64,000 nt of DNA from Prauserella flavalba (GCF_003202235.1 NZ_MASU01000005.1:930001-994000), one strand, 5' to 3'. Counted from the first letter of the stretch, positions 49,079-56,987 are shown. The notes: generated by a model not told the origin, from the letters alone. A program made the numbers and translations.

Positions 49079-49104
49079 GGAACTACTCTCCTCGATCGCT
49101 CTGG

Positions 49105-49560
49105 TCACCGCACGCGGCTCACGGCCGCGCGCTCTCCGTTGTCCTCCGGCAGATGGACGTCCTCGACCGCGATGTTGACCTCCACCACCTCGAGCCCGGT
49201 CATGTCCTCGACGGCGGCGATGGCGTTCGCGCGGATCGCCCGCGCCACCGCGGGAATCGGCACGCCGTAATCGACCACGACGCGCAGGTCGATGGCGGCC
49301 TGCTTCTCGCCGACCTCGACCGACACGCCCTGTCCCGCGCTCGCACTGGCGCCGGGGACGCGCTCCCGCAGCGCCCCGAGCGCCCGCGCCGCACCGCCGC
49401 CGAGCTCATGGACACCGGACACCTCGCGCGCGGCCATTCCGGCTATCCGGCGGACCACGGTGGTCGCGATGGTCGTCATGCCCTGGTCGGTCACCAGCAA
49501 ACTCGTGCCAGGTCCCACGGCCTTTCTGTCCACAGTGGCCGCCGGTGCGGTGCTCGTCAT
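49105..49560 (-). CDS. Asp23/Gls24 family envelope stress response protein (copy 2)
   Basis: A 151-residue paralogue of the next gene: TTIATTVVRRIAGMAAREVSGVHELGGGAARALGALRERVPGASASAGQGVSVEVGEKQAAIDLRVVVDYGVPIPAVARAIRANAIAAVEDMTGLEVVEVNIAVEDVHLPED. Copies 2 and 3 are clearly a tandem duplication. Separated from the anti-sigma-like gene by 123 bases with a hairpin, so its level may differ from that of the regulators. Confidence 0.92.
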   Translation of the reverse strand: MTSTAPAATVDRKAVGPGTSLLVTDQGMTTIATTVVRRIAGMAAREVSGVHELGGGAARALGALRERVPGASASAGQGVSVEVGEKQAAIDLRVVVDYGVPIPAVARAIRANAIAAVEDMTGLEVVEVNIAVEDVHLPEDNGERAAVSRVR

Positions 49561-49642
49561 CGTGCTGACTCCTCGTACCCGTGTCGAACCGGGGTCTGCT
49601 GCCCCGCCACCCATCACGACACGGGCGGCGCCGGAACGTCAC

Positions 49643-49674
49643 GGGTGATCGTGGCGATGTCGCGACGATCACCC
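49643..49674. terminator. Hairpin between regulator and effector genes of the Asp23 locus
   Basis: GGGTGATCGT (49643-49652) and ACGATCACCC (49665-49674) form a perfect 10-bp stem; the loop holds a further short GCGA/TCGC pairing. It stands in the only sizeable gap of the locus, after the anti-sigma-like gene and before the Asp23 copies. It may be an attenuator, or an operator for the sigma/anti-sigma pair. Confidence 0.55.
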
Positions 49675-49683
49675 GATCGAGTG

Positions 49684-50259
49684 TCATCTCTCGTCGACGT
49701 CGGCCACGTCGATGTCCAGCGCCGCGAGCCGCACTCCGACGCGGGCCGTGCACGCCGCCGCCGCCCGGCGCCGCACCACGGTCAGGAGCCGGGAAAGGTC
49801 CGCACCGTACGTCACCGTCACCGCCAACCGTCCTTCCACGACGGTGGTGCCGTCCTCGTCCGCACCGGTGGCACGCACGACGCACCGGCGCGCGCGCACC
49901 CCGTCGATGGCGTCCACCGCGAAACGCACCACGGCCGCGACGGCCCGGTCGCTCACCTCGGTGCGGCCCGGCCGGCCCGCGTCCACGGGCAGCATCGCGC
50001 GGGGCGCCCTCGGTTCCGCCCGCACTGCGGCCATGATCCGCGCGGTCAGGTCGCGGGCAGGCCGTGGCCGTTCGGCCCTCAGGGTGCCGGTGGCGGCACG
50101 CAGCTCGCCGAGCCCGCGCAGCGCCGTCGAGCAGTGCGGGCAGGTCAGCTCGTGCTCGTCGGCCCGGCCCCTTTCGACGGCGTCCAGCCGCTCCCACAGC
50201 CCGTCGAGCGACCGGCCGCACGGCAGCTCGTAGTCCGCCTCTGGCTGGTTCAGCGCCAT
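49684..50259 (-). CDS. Zinc anti-sigma-like protein with C-terminal Asp23-like domain (copy 1)
   Basis: A 191-residue protein. Residues 10-60 carry a ZAS-type zinc motif, His36-x3-Cys40-x2-Cys43 in ADEHELTCPHCSTAL, with Cys14 as a possible extra ligand. After a linker, residues 100-191 (EVSDRAVAAVVRFAVDAIDGVRARRC ... EGRLAVTVTYGADLSRLLTVVRRRAAAACTARVGVRLAALDIDVADVDE) follow the Asp23 core. There is no membrane segment. It overlaps the sigma gene by 10 bases, which fits an anti-sigma factor that senses stress through an Asp23 domain (inference). Confidence 0.75.
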   Translation of the reverse strand: MALNQPEADYELPCGRSLDGLWERLDAVERGRADEHELTCPHCSTALRGLGELRAATGTLRAERPRPARDLTARIMAAVRAEPRAPRAMLPVDAGRPGRTEVSDRAVAAVVRFAVDAIDGVRARRCVVRATGADEDGTTVVEGRLAVTVTYGADLSRLLTVVRRRAAAACTARVGVRLAALDIDVADVDER

Positions 50260-50822
50260 GGCCGCATCACCTCCGCGAGCTGTGCCCGGGCGCGGGCGAT
50301 CCGGCCCCGCACCGCGGTCGTGGAACCACGCACGATCCGGGCGATCTCCTCGTAGGACCGCCCGTGGACCTCCCGGAGCAGCCAGCAGGCCCGCTGCTCG
50401 GGAGTCAACTGCGCCAACGCCTTCAGCAAGGCCGCCACCTGGTCGTTCAGCTCGGCCGCCGACTCGGGCTGCGCCTCCACCCGCCGCGTCGCGGTGGTGT
50501 CCGGGTCCACGTCGGCCACCGGACGGCGCGCCCGCAGCACGTTGAGACACCGGTTGGTGGTGGACCGGTACAACCAGCCCACGAAGGCGGAGTCGTCCTG
50601 CAGCTGGTCGAGCCGTCGCCACACCGTCAGGAACACCTCCTGCACCACGTCTTCGGCCTCGCCCGAACCAGCCAGCATCCGCAGCGCGAGCCGGTACATG
50701 GGCCCCTGGTAGCGGCGCACGAGCTGCTCGTAGGCGCGCGTGTCACCGTCGCGGGCACGCGCCACCAGTGTCTCGTCGTCGAGCGCCGCCGCGGCGCCCG
50801 GCTCCCCGATCCCTGGCCTCAT
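50250..50822 (-). CDS. Sigma-70 family (ECF-type) RNA polymerase sigma factor
   Basis: A 190-residue sigma factor: region 2 LVARARDGDTRAYEQLVRRYQGPMYRLALRMLAGSGEAEDVVQEVFLTVWRRLDQL, FVGWLYRSTTNRCLNVLRAR, and region 4 LAQLTPEQRACWLLREVHGRSYEEIARIVRGSTTAVRGRIARARAQLAEVM. I start it at ATG 50822; the frame stays open upstream to 50918 but that part lacks family likeness. First gene of the Asp23 locus. Confidence 0.9.
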   Translation of the reverse strand: MRPGIGEPGAAAALDDETLVARARDGDTRAYEQLVRRYQGPMYRLALRMLAGSGEAEDVVQEVFLTVWRRLDQLQDDSAFVGWLYRSTTNRCLNVLRARRPVADVDPDTTATRRVEAQPESAAELNDQVAALLKALAQLTPEQRACWLLREVHGRSYEEIARIVRGSTTAVRGRIARARAQLAEVMRPWR

Positions 50823-50946
50823 CGGCCGGCCGGTCCCCGTCCCGACCTCATCGCACCTCCCTCGTGCCTCACCCGTCTTCGCAGGTTCGGACACGGCCCC
50901 GGGCTGAACGTCACGCACACCGGCGCCAGCATAGGTGTGAGGTGCG

Positions 50947-51918
50947 TTACCTCGCCTGCCCGAGCAGGCCGCGCGGGGAGAGCACGTCGGCGACGTAGCC
51001 GAGGTTGGTCTCCCGCTCGTCCGGCGTACTGCCCGGGTCGAGCACGAGCCGGGCGGGCTCGGCGACGTCCTCCAGCACGCGCACGCCGCGGTAGTAGGCC
51101 AGCAGGTCCGGATCCGGGTCGTGGTGGCCGTAGCCCTCCGCGAACCAGCGCTGCTGCTCGCCGGTGACCGACGCCGCCGCGATCACGCCTCCCCCGAGCA
51201 CGAACATGAGGTCCCGTTCGGGCGGGGCGAGCACGGCGTCGTCGAAGTCGATCAGCACGACCTCGCCCGCGCTCGTGACCATGAGGTTGCCCAGGTGCGG
51301 ATCGGCGTGGCAGGGCACGGCCGCGGGCAGCCCGGCGCGCTGCCGCAGCTTCGCCCCGAGCCGGATCGTCCGCTCGCGCACGGCGCGCAGTGCGTCCCGG
51401 TGGGGCAGCCACATCGCCGCGAGCCGTTTCCCGTGCGCGTCGCGCGGGAGCCCGTCGAGCTCGGCGTCGACGCGGTCGAACAGCGCGGCCCACCGGCCGG
51501 GCTCGAAGTCCTCGCGGGGAACCCAGCGCCGCAGGGTGTCGTCCGGGGGCACGGCGTGCAGTGCCGCGATCAGCCTCCCGTAGGCGTTCCACCGCGCACG
51601 GTCCATTCCGGACTCCAGCGCGGTGTCGCCGTCGACCCAGTCCACAACCGACAGTCGCAGGCCGTCGACGTCGGCCCACAGCTCACCCGCGCTGGTGCGC
51701 CGCGGCTGCGGCGCGTACCGTCCGCCGAGCGCGGCGGGCACCACCAAGCCGGCCGGGGAACCGCGCGCGGTCGACTTCACGGCGAACGCACGGCCGCCGG
51801 CGTCGGTGACCCGGTACAGCCGGGCGGCGTTGTCCGCGCCTCCGTTGACGGGTTGTGCCCCGGCGACCGTCAGGCCGTACAGCTCGGCGAGCCGGGCCCT
51901 CAGGCGTTCCGGGGTCAT
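50947..51918 (-). CDS. Phosphotransferase family protein (aminoglycoside/choline kinase-like)
   Basis: A 323-residue APH-fold protein: NGGADNAARLYRVTDAGGRAFAVKST, catalytic loop AAVPCHADPHLGNLMVTSAGEVVLIDFDDAVLAPPERDLMFVLGGG with the catalytic Asp in HADPHLGN and metal Asp in IDFDDA. It transfers phosphate from ATP to an unknown small molecule. ATGA overlap with the TetR gene suggests TetR control. Confidence 0.88.
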   Translation of the reverse strand: MTPERLRARLAELYGLTVAGAQPVNGGADNAARLYRVTDAGGRAFAVKSTARGSPAGLVVPAALGGRYAPQPRRTSAGELWADVDGLRLSVVDWVDGDTALESGMDRARWNAYGRLIAALHAVPPDDTLRRWVPREDFEPGRWAALFDRVDAELDGLPRDAHGKRLAAMWLPHRDALRAVRERTIRLGAKLRQRAGLPAAVPCHADPHLGNLMVTSAGEVVLIDFDDAVLAPPERDLMFVLGGGVIAAASVTGEQQRWFAEGYGHHDPDPDLLAYYRGVRVLEDVAEPARLVLDPGSTPDERETNLGYVADVLSPRGLLGQAR

Positions 51919-52463
51919 GACGCGGGAACCAGCGCACGGCACAGGCGGGTGAGCCCGTCGAGCACGCGCTGCTCGTCCTCGGGGCGGTGCACGATGTGGT
52001 CGGTGGCGCCGTGCATCGCCGAGTAGAGGATCACCGCCGTCACCGTCGGGTCGGCCACGGGCGGGTCGAGCTCGGCGAGCAGCCCCGCCAGCGCGTCGAC
52101 CGCGACGTTGGGAGCGTCGCGCTCCACCCCGCCGGCCGGATGGAACAGCACGTCGTGCAGGCGCAGCTCCCTGAGGTACTCGGCCACACCCGTGCGCATC
52201 CACCGCTCGACGCGCTCGGCTCCGCTCGCCTGCCCTGCCGCCGCGAGCTGCGCGTCGGCGAAACGCCGCACGAACCGGTCGCGCAGGGCGTGCAGCAGTT
52301 CGGTCTTGTTGGCGAAATGCAGGTAGAACGTCCCCTTCGCCACCCCGGCGCCCGAGGTGACGTCGTCCACGGTGAACGCATCGGCGCCGTCGCGCCGCAC
52401 CAGAGCCTCCGCCGCGTCGAGCAGTTCGCTGCGCCGCTGCCCGGCGGGTTTCGTTCGCGTCAC
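51915..52463 (-). CDS. TetR-family transcriptional regulator
   Basis: A 182-residue protein: RRSELLDAAEALVRRDGADAFTVDDVTSGAGVAKGTFYLHFANKTELLHALRDRF is the TetR DNA-binding domain, with a helical ligand domain behind. Of two adjacent GTG codons, the one at 52463 is four bases after AAGGGAG and is preferred. Divergent from the siderophore-interacting gene, coupled to the phosphotransferase. Confidence 0.9.
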   Translation of the reverse strand: MTRTKPAGQRRSELLDAAEALVRRDGADAFTVDDVTSGAGVAKGTFYLHFANKTELLHALRDRFVRRFADAQLAAAGQASGAERVERWMRTGVAEYLRELRLHDVLFHPAGGVERDAPNVAVDALAGLLAELDPPVADPTVTAVILYSAMHGATDHIVHRPEDEQRVLDGLTRLCRALVPAS

Positions 52464-52517
52464 CACACTCCCTTCGGCCAGGACACAGGCTACTGTGCCC
52501 GGGACGGGCCCATGAGG

Positions 52518-52536
52518 TAAGTTGAGCCTAACCTAA
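52518..52536. promoter_or_regulatory. IdeR/DmdR-type iron box
   Basis: TAAGTTGAGCCTAACCTAA matches 16 of 19 bases of the actinobacterial iron box (TTAGGTTAGCCTAACCTAA). It is 12 bases before the start of the siderophore-interacting reductase, where iron-loaded IdeR/DmdR1 would block transcription. Confidence 0.8.
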
Positions 52537-52548
52537 GCAGGAGGCGTG

Positions 52549-53382
52549 ATGGCGCGTACGAACCTCTCGTCCACCCGGGTCAAGCCGGTGACCGCGGGGC
52601 TGGTCACCCTCGAGGTGCTGCGGCGCGAACGGATCTCCGAGCACTTCGCCAGGGTCACCCTGGGCGGACGTGACCTCGAGCGGTTCACGCCGATGGGCTT
52701 CGACCAGTGGTTCCGGCTGTTCCTGCCCGTCGCCGAGAACTCGCTGGCGCGCCTGCCGGACAAGTTCAACACGCTCGCGTACGCCAAGTACCTCACCATC
52801 GCCAAGACGGAGCGGCCCGTGCTGCGCAACTACACGGTGCGCGCGTACCGGCCGGACGGCCCCGGCGGGCCCGAGCTGGACGTCGACTTCGTGCTGCACG
52901 GCACGGCGGGCGACGGGACCGCGGGACCCGCCGCCACGTGGGCGCAGACCTGCGAACCGGGCGACCCGGTGGCGATCCTGGACGAGGGCATCGGATTCAA
53001 CCCGGACCCAGGGCTGCGCCGGGTCCGGCTGGTCGCCGACGAGACCGGCCTGCCCGCGATCGCCGGCGTTCTCGCCTCCCTGCCTGCCGACGTCACCGGC
53101 GAGGCGATCATCGAGATCCCCGGCGACGACGACCGCCAGGAACTCGCGGCACCAGACGGTGTCGCGCTCCACTGGGTGGTGCGCACCGGCCACGCCGCGA
53201 GGCCCGGCCAGGCCGCGCTCGACGCCGCCACGGCGATGGAGCCGCCGATTGAGCGCTTCTACGGCTGGGTGGTCGGCGAGCAGACCCTGCCCAGCACCCT
53301 GCGCCGCCACTGGGTCCGCGGGGGCGTGCCGAAAGACGACATCATGTTCTGCGGCTACTGGCGCGCGGGCAAAGCCCACTGA
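52549..53382 (+). CDS. Siderophore-interacting protein (FAD-binding ferric-siderophore reductase)
   Basis: A 277-residue SIP-family flavoprotein: LEVLRRERISEHFARVTLGGRDLERF, MGFDQWFRLFLPV, RNYTVRAYRPDGPGGPELDVDFVLHG (FAD site RxYT), VADETGLPAIAGVLASLPADVTGEAIIEIP, and YGWVVGEQTLPSTLRRHWVRGGVPKDDIMFCGYWRAG. It reduces ferric siderophores inside the cell to free iron. ATG 52549 follows AGGAGG, and the iron box just upstream supports iron-repressed expression. Confidence 0.92.
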   Translation: MARTNLSSTRVKPVTAGLVTLEVLRRERISEHFARVTLGGRDLERFTPMGFDQWFRLFLPVAENSLARLPDKFNTLAYAKYLTIAKTERPVLRNYTVRAYRPDGPGGPELDVDFVLHGTAGDGTAGPAATWAQTCEPGDPVAILDEGIGFNPDPGLRRVRLVADETGLPAIAGVLASLPADVTGEAIIEIPGDDDRQELAAPDGVALHWVVRTGHAARPGQAALDAATAMEPPIERFYGWVVGEQTLPSTLRRHWVRGGVPKDDIMFCGYWRAGKAH

Positions 53383-53396
53383 GCACTCCGCCCGCT

Positions 53397-53504
53397 GCAG
53401 TGAAGGCCACCTTCACTGCGTTGAATCGGGCGCAGCGGCGCGGAGCGCCTCCGTTTGGGTGGTGGTGGGAGACGGGCGGGCGCAGGCAAGGTGGCCTTCA
53501 CTGC
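53397..53504. repeat. Long intergenic palindrome (split copy)
   Basis: A 17-base arm at 53397-53413 (GCAGTGAAGGCCACCTT) is repeated inverted at 53488-53504, with 74 bases between that include CACTGCGTTGAA, the loop region of the compact copy at 55081-55131. It looks like the same element interrupted or extended by insertion. It lies after the siderophore gene and before the DUF4389 stop and could end both transcripts. Confidence 0.75.
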
Positions 53505-53512
53505 GGATGGCG

Positions 53513-54958
53513 TCACCCCTGCTGAGCGCGCGTGGGCTCACCGGCGGGTGGTTCGCTGCCTCGTGGGTGCTGGGCCGCCAGGTGCGCGGCGCGACCCACC
53601 AGGAGGCCACCCGCGCCGAGCAGGACCACGCCCAGCGCTAGCGCCCCGCCACCGACCCACGGCAGCGCGGGCACGGTCGCTCCGGCCTCCGCGCGCACGC
53701 TCACGCCCCGGCTGCGGTCGGCGTTGAGCACGACGACCGACCAGTCGCCCACGTCCACGGGGGTGCGCACGGTCTGGATTCCAGTGCCGCTCGACTGCGC
53801 CGTCCAGATCCCGGCCGTGGCGGGCGGCGTAGCCGGCGCGCTTCCACTGTGGACGGTCATCGCCGTGGACCTGCCGTCGTTCACCTCCTGCACCGTCGCG
53901 TACTCGGTGCCCGCGAGGTACCTGGCCGCCTCGTCGGAGGGAGCGATGCCGACGAAGATCGCCTCACCCGGATCGGTCGAGACGGCCCGGATGCGCACGT
54001 CACCGAGAGCCGACCCGACCCATTCGGGCGCTCCGGCGAACCGTGCGGCCTCGGTCGCGAGCGCGTAGGTGCCGGTGTCGAACGTGCCCGACGCGGTGAG
54101 GAAGCCGTCCGCGTCGCGCTGGGTCCGATCGGCCCACAGCATCGCGATGCCCCCGGTGATCGGGCCCATCGCCACGAGCGCGAGCAGCGCGCCGACCACG
54201 ACGGCCGTGATGCGGCCTGGTGTCCAGCCGCGCGGCCGGGCCGCCGCGGCACCGGACTGCGGCACCGGGGCGGGGCCCTCGGGCCGGCTCGGCTGTTCAC
54301 TGCCGCCGAGGTCGAGCCGGAAGGGCGGGTACGCGTCGGTCATGAGCCCGGCGTAGGCGGCGACCCGCACCACCCACCGGTCCATGCCGAGCACGAAGTC
54401 GTAGACCGGTCGCGGGTAGGAGCCGGTGAACAGCAGCACGACACCGGCCACCAGCACGAGGATGCCGATCAGGCCGCCACCGGCCCAGGTGGTGTCGTCG
54501 TTGTCGCCCGGCCACCACAGCAACCACAGCCCACCGCCCGCGAACAGCCCCACGACGATGTAGTGCGGGATGGCCAGCAGCCACCACTTCACCAGCACCA
54601 GGCCGCGGGAGAGCCGCGCCGGGTAGTCGATGTCCAGGTGCGCCGGGTAGTCCGGGACCTCGGCCAGGGTGAACGGTGGGTAGCGGTCGGTGCCGAGTCC
54701 CGCGTAGGCGTAGTAGTGCACCCGCCACGCCCACCTCAGGACGCCGACGTTGAAGTCGAAGATGCCGCGCGGATAGCGTCCGGTGACCAGGATGGCGAAG
54801 AACGCCACCACCGTCAGCACCCCGAACGCGAGCCACAGCAGCGACAGCACCAGGTAGTGCGGGATCGCCAGCAGCCATTTCACCAGCCACAGCCAGCGGG
54901 ACAGACCGGGATCGAGCTCCGCCTCGACCCGGACCGGATAGGTTTTCGCGTCCGTCAT
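53513..54958 (-). CDS. DUF4389 domain membrane protein
   Basis: A 481-residue protein with a duplicated DUF4389 region: VEAELDPGLSRWLWLVKWLLAIPHYLVLSLLWLAFGVLTVVAFFAILVTGRYPRGIFDFNVGVLRWAWRVHYYAYAGLGTDRYPPF and again DYPARLSRGLVLVKWWLLAIPHYIVVGLF ... GSYPRPVYDFVLGMDRWVVRVAAYAGLMTDAYPPF. Residues 280-420 form an extracytoplasmic domain and a final membrane helix follows near 445. Function unknown. Its last bases adjoin the split palindrome. Confidence 0.85.
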   Translation of the reverse strand: MTDAKTYPVRVEAELDPGLSRWLWLVKWLLAIPHYLVLSLLWLAFGVLTVVAFFAILVTGRYPRGIFDFNVGVLRWAWRVHYYAYAGLGTDRYPPFTLAEVPDYPAHLDIDYPARLSRGLVLVKWWLLAIPHYIVVGLFAGGGLWLLWWPGDNDDTTWAGGGLIGILVLVAGVVLLFTGSYPRPVYDFVLGMDRWVVRVAAYAGLMTDAYPPFRLDLGGSEQPSRPEGPAPVPQSGAAAARPRGWTPGRITAVVVGALLALVAMGPITGGIAMLWADRTQRDADGFLTASGTFDTGTYALATEAARFAGAPEWVGSALGDVRIRAVSTDPGEAIFVGIAPSDEAARYLAGTEYATVQEVNDGRSTAMTVHSGSAPATPPATAGIWTAQSSGTGIQTVRTPVDVGDWSVVVLNADRSRGVSVRAEAGATVPALPWVGGGALALGVVLLGAGGLLVGRAAHLAAQHPRGSEPPAGEPTRAQQG

Positions 54959-55080
54959 GCCGACGCACCTCCTCACCTGCTCGCACGTCTGCACCCGACG
55001 GTGCGCCCCGCACCGCGCCGCCGGACAGGAGCGAAGGTCCTCGAACGGGATGGCTTCCGGCCCCGCCGACCCGCGCTCGG

Positions 55081-55131
55081 CAGTGAAGGCCACCTTGCCT
55101 GCGTTGAACGCAGGCAAGGTGGCCTTCACTG
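55081..55131. repeat. Long intergenic palindrome (compact copy)
   Basis: Two perfect 23-base arms separated by TTGAA: the left arm begins CAGTGAAGGCCACCTT, the right arm is its exact complement. The transcript would fold into a very stable hairpin. It lies 15 bases after the CBS gene stop (leftward), so it can act as its terminator; the same arms recur at 53397-53504. Confidence 0.9.
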
Positions 55132-55146
55132 CGGTCGGCCGTGCGG

Positions 55147-55749
55147 TCAGGCCGGTGTGCTGACGCAGGTGGCCCTGAGGACCCCGGGAACGCCTTCCGC
55201 GAGCACCTTCGCGACGTGGCGGTCGGTCTCGCTGTCGAACCGGTCGGTGATCGTCACCTCGCCCGCGTGCACCGCGACGGTCCACCGGCCGGGCCCACCG
55301 AAGATCGCGAGCCGGTGCTGGACGTCGCGCGCGAGGGCGTCGTCGCTGCGCGCGAGCATCCGGACGAGGTCGCGACGGCTCACCACGCCGATCACCGTGG
55401 TCCCGTCCACCACCGGCAGACTGCGCAGGCCCCGGTCGAGCATGTCCCGCACCACGTCCACCACGTCCTCGCGCACGCTCGCGGCCACGGCGGGCGCGGT
55501 CATCACGTCGCCGACGAGGTCGCCCGCCCTCGGCCGGGCCTCCTCACCGGCCCGTGGTGAGCGGGTGTCGCGCGGGAACCGGTCCCGCACCAGGTCGGCC
55601 TCCGTCACCACACCGAGCAGCGAGCCCTCCTCATCGACGACGGGCAGTGCCGTGAAGCCGCGCTCGGCCAGCGTCGCCGCGGCATCCTTCACGGTGGTGT
55701 CCGGCGTGACCGTGACAACGGGTGTGCTCATGACGTCGCGTGCTCGCAT
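55147..55749 (-). CDS. CBS-domain pair plus BON domain protein
   Basis: A 200-residue protein: two CBS motifs (MRARDVMSTPVVTVTPDTTVKDAAATLAERGFTALPVVDEEGSLLGVVTEADLVRD and VGDVMTAPAVAASVREDVVDVVRDMLDRGLRSLPVVDGTTVIGVVSRRDLVRML) and a C-terminal BON domain (WTVAVHAGEVTITDRFDSETDRHVAKVLAEGVPGV). CBS pairs bind adenosyl ligands; related actinobacterial proteins (Hrp1 type) belong to the hypoxia regulon, and a DevR-like box precedes this gene at 55817-55834. Confidence 0.9.
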   Translation of the reverse strand: MRARDVMSTPVVTVTPDTTVKDAAATLAERGFTALPVVDEEGSLLGVVTEADLVRDRFPRDTRSPRAGEEARPRAGDLVGDVMTAPAVAASVREDVVDVVRDMLDRGLRSLPVVDGTTVIGVVSRRDLVRMLARSDDALARDVQHRLAIFGGPGRWTVAVHAGEVTITDRFDSETDRHVAKVLAEGVPGVLRATCVSTPA

Positions 55750-55816
55750 CGTCCGTGCTCTCCTCACTCCGCTCCGTACATCCATCGTGACGGCGCGGGG
55801 GCCTCCGGGCACAGGG

Positions 55817-55834
55817 GCCGAAGGTCCTTTCGGC
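55817..55834. promoter_or_regulatory. DevR/DosR-like palindrome
   Basis: GCCGAA-GGTCCT-TTCGGC, within GGGGCCGAAGGTCC, resembles hypoxia-regulator DevR/DosR boxes (GGGxCCxAAGGTCC type). It stands in the 122-base divergent gap between the CBS-BON gene and the TIGR04222 gene. Confidence 0.45.
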
Positions 55835-55871
55835 GGTAACCAAGGTCTATTCCGGTGCCAGAATCGGAGAC

Positions 55872-56609
55872 ATGGACGGCGGCGTACTCGCCTGTGCCTG
55901 CGCGGGCGGACTGTCCGCGGCAGCGCTGCTGCTGCGTGGTGTGCCGTTTCGCGCGAGGCACCCGGTCACGCTGTCGCCGGCCGAGGCCGGTTTCCTTCGC
56001 GGCGGACCGAGGAGCGCGGCCGGCGCGGCGCTGGAGTCGCTGGCCGACGCGGGCCGGGTGGAGCCGCATCCGGCCGGGGGTGCGCGCCGCACGTACGGCA
56101 CCCAGGGGCAGCTGCCGGATCCGCTGGAGCGCGCCGTCTACAGCGCGTTGCACGACCGGCTCGGCCCGCGCGCACTTCGGCACCGGCCGGAGGTACGGCG
56201 AGCGCTGCCGGCCCTGGTGCGGCGGCTGGCCGTGGCCGGGCTCGTGCCGGGGCGCGTGCGCTGGGTCGCGGTCCGGCTCGCACTCGCCGGCGTGGGGATG
56301 CTCGCGGTGGCGCGCTGGGCACACGGCGAGACCCGGCCCTGGGTTCTGGCCGTCCTCGGCGCGGCGGTGGCACTCGCGGCCGTGGTGTGGATGCGGCCGC
56401 GGCGCACCGTTACGGGCTCTCGGGCTCTCCGCGGGCACACCCGTGCGGCGTCCGGCTTCCGAGAGGCGGCGCCCGACTCCGCCGGGTCGGGTGGCGCGGC
56501 GTACCTCGCGTGGTACTCGGACCACGACCGCCCGGGCTACGGGGCCGGCTTCGGCGAGGCGGGCTCGGGCGCGATGGACTCCTCCGGCAGCTGGTCCGGA
56601 AGCGACTGA
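55872..56609 (+). CDS. TIGR04222-domain membrane protein
   Basis: A 245-residue protein: short hydrophobic start, then RHPVTLSPAEAGFLRGGPRSAAGAALESLADAGRVEPHPAGG, DPLERAVYSALHDRLGPRALRHRPEVRRALPALVRRLAVAGLV, two membrane segments (WVAVRLALAGVGMLAVARW, PWVLAVLGAAVALAAVVWM) and a Gly/Ser-rich tail GYGAGFGEAGSGAMDSSGSWSGSD. AGFLRGGPR and the tail are typical of TIGR04222 proteins; function unknown. Confidence 0.85.
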   Translation: MDGGVLACACAGGLSAAALLLRGVPFRARHPVTLSPAEAGFLRGGPRSAAGAALESLADAGRVEPHPAGGARRTYGTQGQLPDPLERAVYSALHDRLGPRALRHRPEVRRALPALVRRLAVAGLVPGRVRWVAVRLALAGVGMLAVARWAHGETRPWVLAVLGAAVALAAVVWMRPRRTVTGSRALRGHTRAASGFREAAPDSAGSGGAAYLAWYSDHDRPGYGAGFGEAGSGAMDSSGSWSGSD

Positions 56610-56621
56610 CGGGTCCTGGCG

Positions 56622-56987
56622 TCAGGGCCGGGCCGTGCGCAGGCCGTGGTCGAGCCCGTCGACCGCGGCCTCCACGGCGTCGCGCGCGCACCGGCCGACA
56701 GCCCGGGTGCGCACCGTGCGGCCGGCCCAGACGGCCGTCACGTCGGTGCGGACGGCCGCGGGCATGGCCGGATGCCGCGTGCGGGACATCCGCACGTCGA
56801 GCGAGTCGATCGGGTAGCGCGCGCAGAGGGCACGGGTCCGCTCGAGCGCGTAGTCCAGGAATGCCGGGTCGACGCCCGAGGCGGCCTCGACGTGAACCGT
56901 CGGCACGGGCCGCCCGGGAAGAGATGTCGTCACAAGCGCCGACGATCCCTGCCCACGGGCGGCGGGCACAGGGTCGTTGGTCCCCAT
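56622..56987 (-). CDS. HPF/RaiA-like small protein
   Basis: A 121-residue protein: PTVHVEAASGVDPAFLDYALERTRALCARYPIDSLDVRMSRTRHPAMPAAVRTDVTAVWAGRTVRTRAVGRCARDAVEAAVDGLDHGLR. The order strand-helix (DYALERTRAL)-strands-helix (DAVEAAVDGL) and the wording resemble the N-terminal domain of ribosome hibernation factors, without the long C-terminal domain. The start may be ATG 56987 or GTG 56933; the first 18 residues look non-conserved. Confidence 0.65.
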   Translation of the reverse strand: MGTNDPVPAARGQGSSALVTTSLPGRPVPTVHVEAASGVDPAFLDYALERTRALCARYPIDSLDVRMSRTRHPAMPAAVRTDVTAVWAGRTVRTRAVGRCARDAVEAAVDGLDHGLRTARP

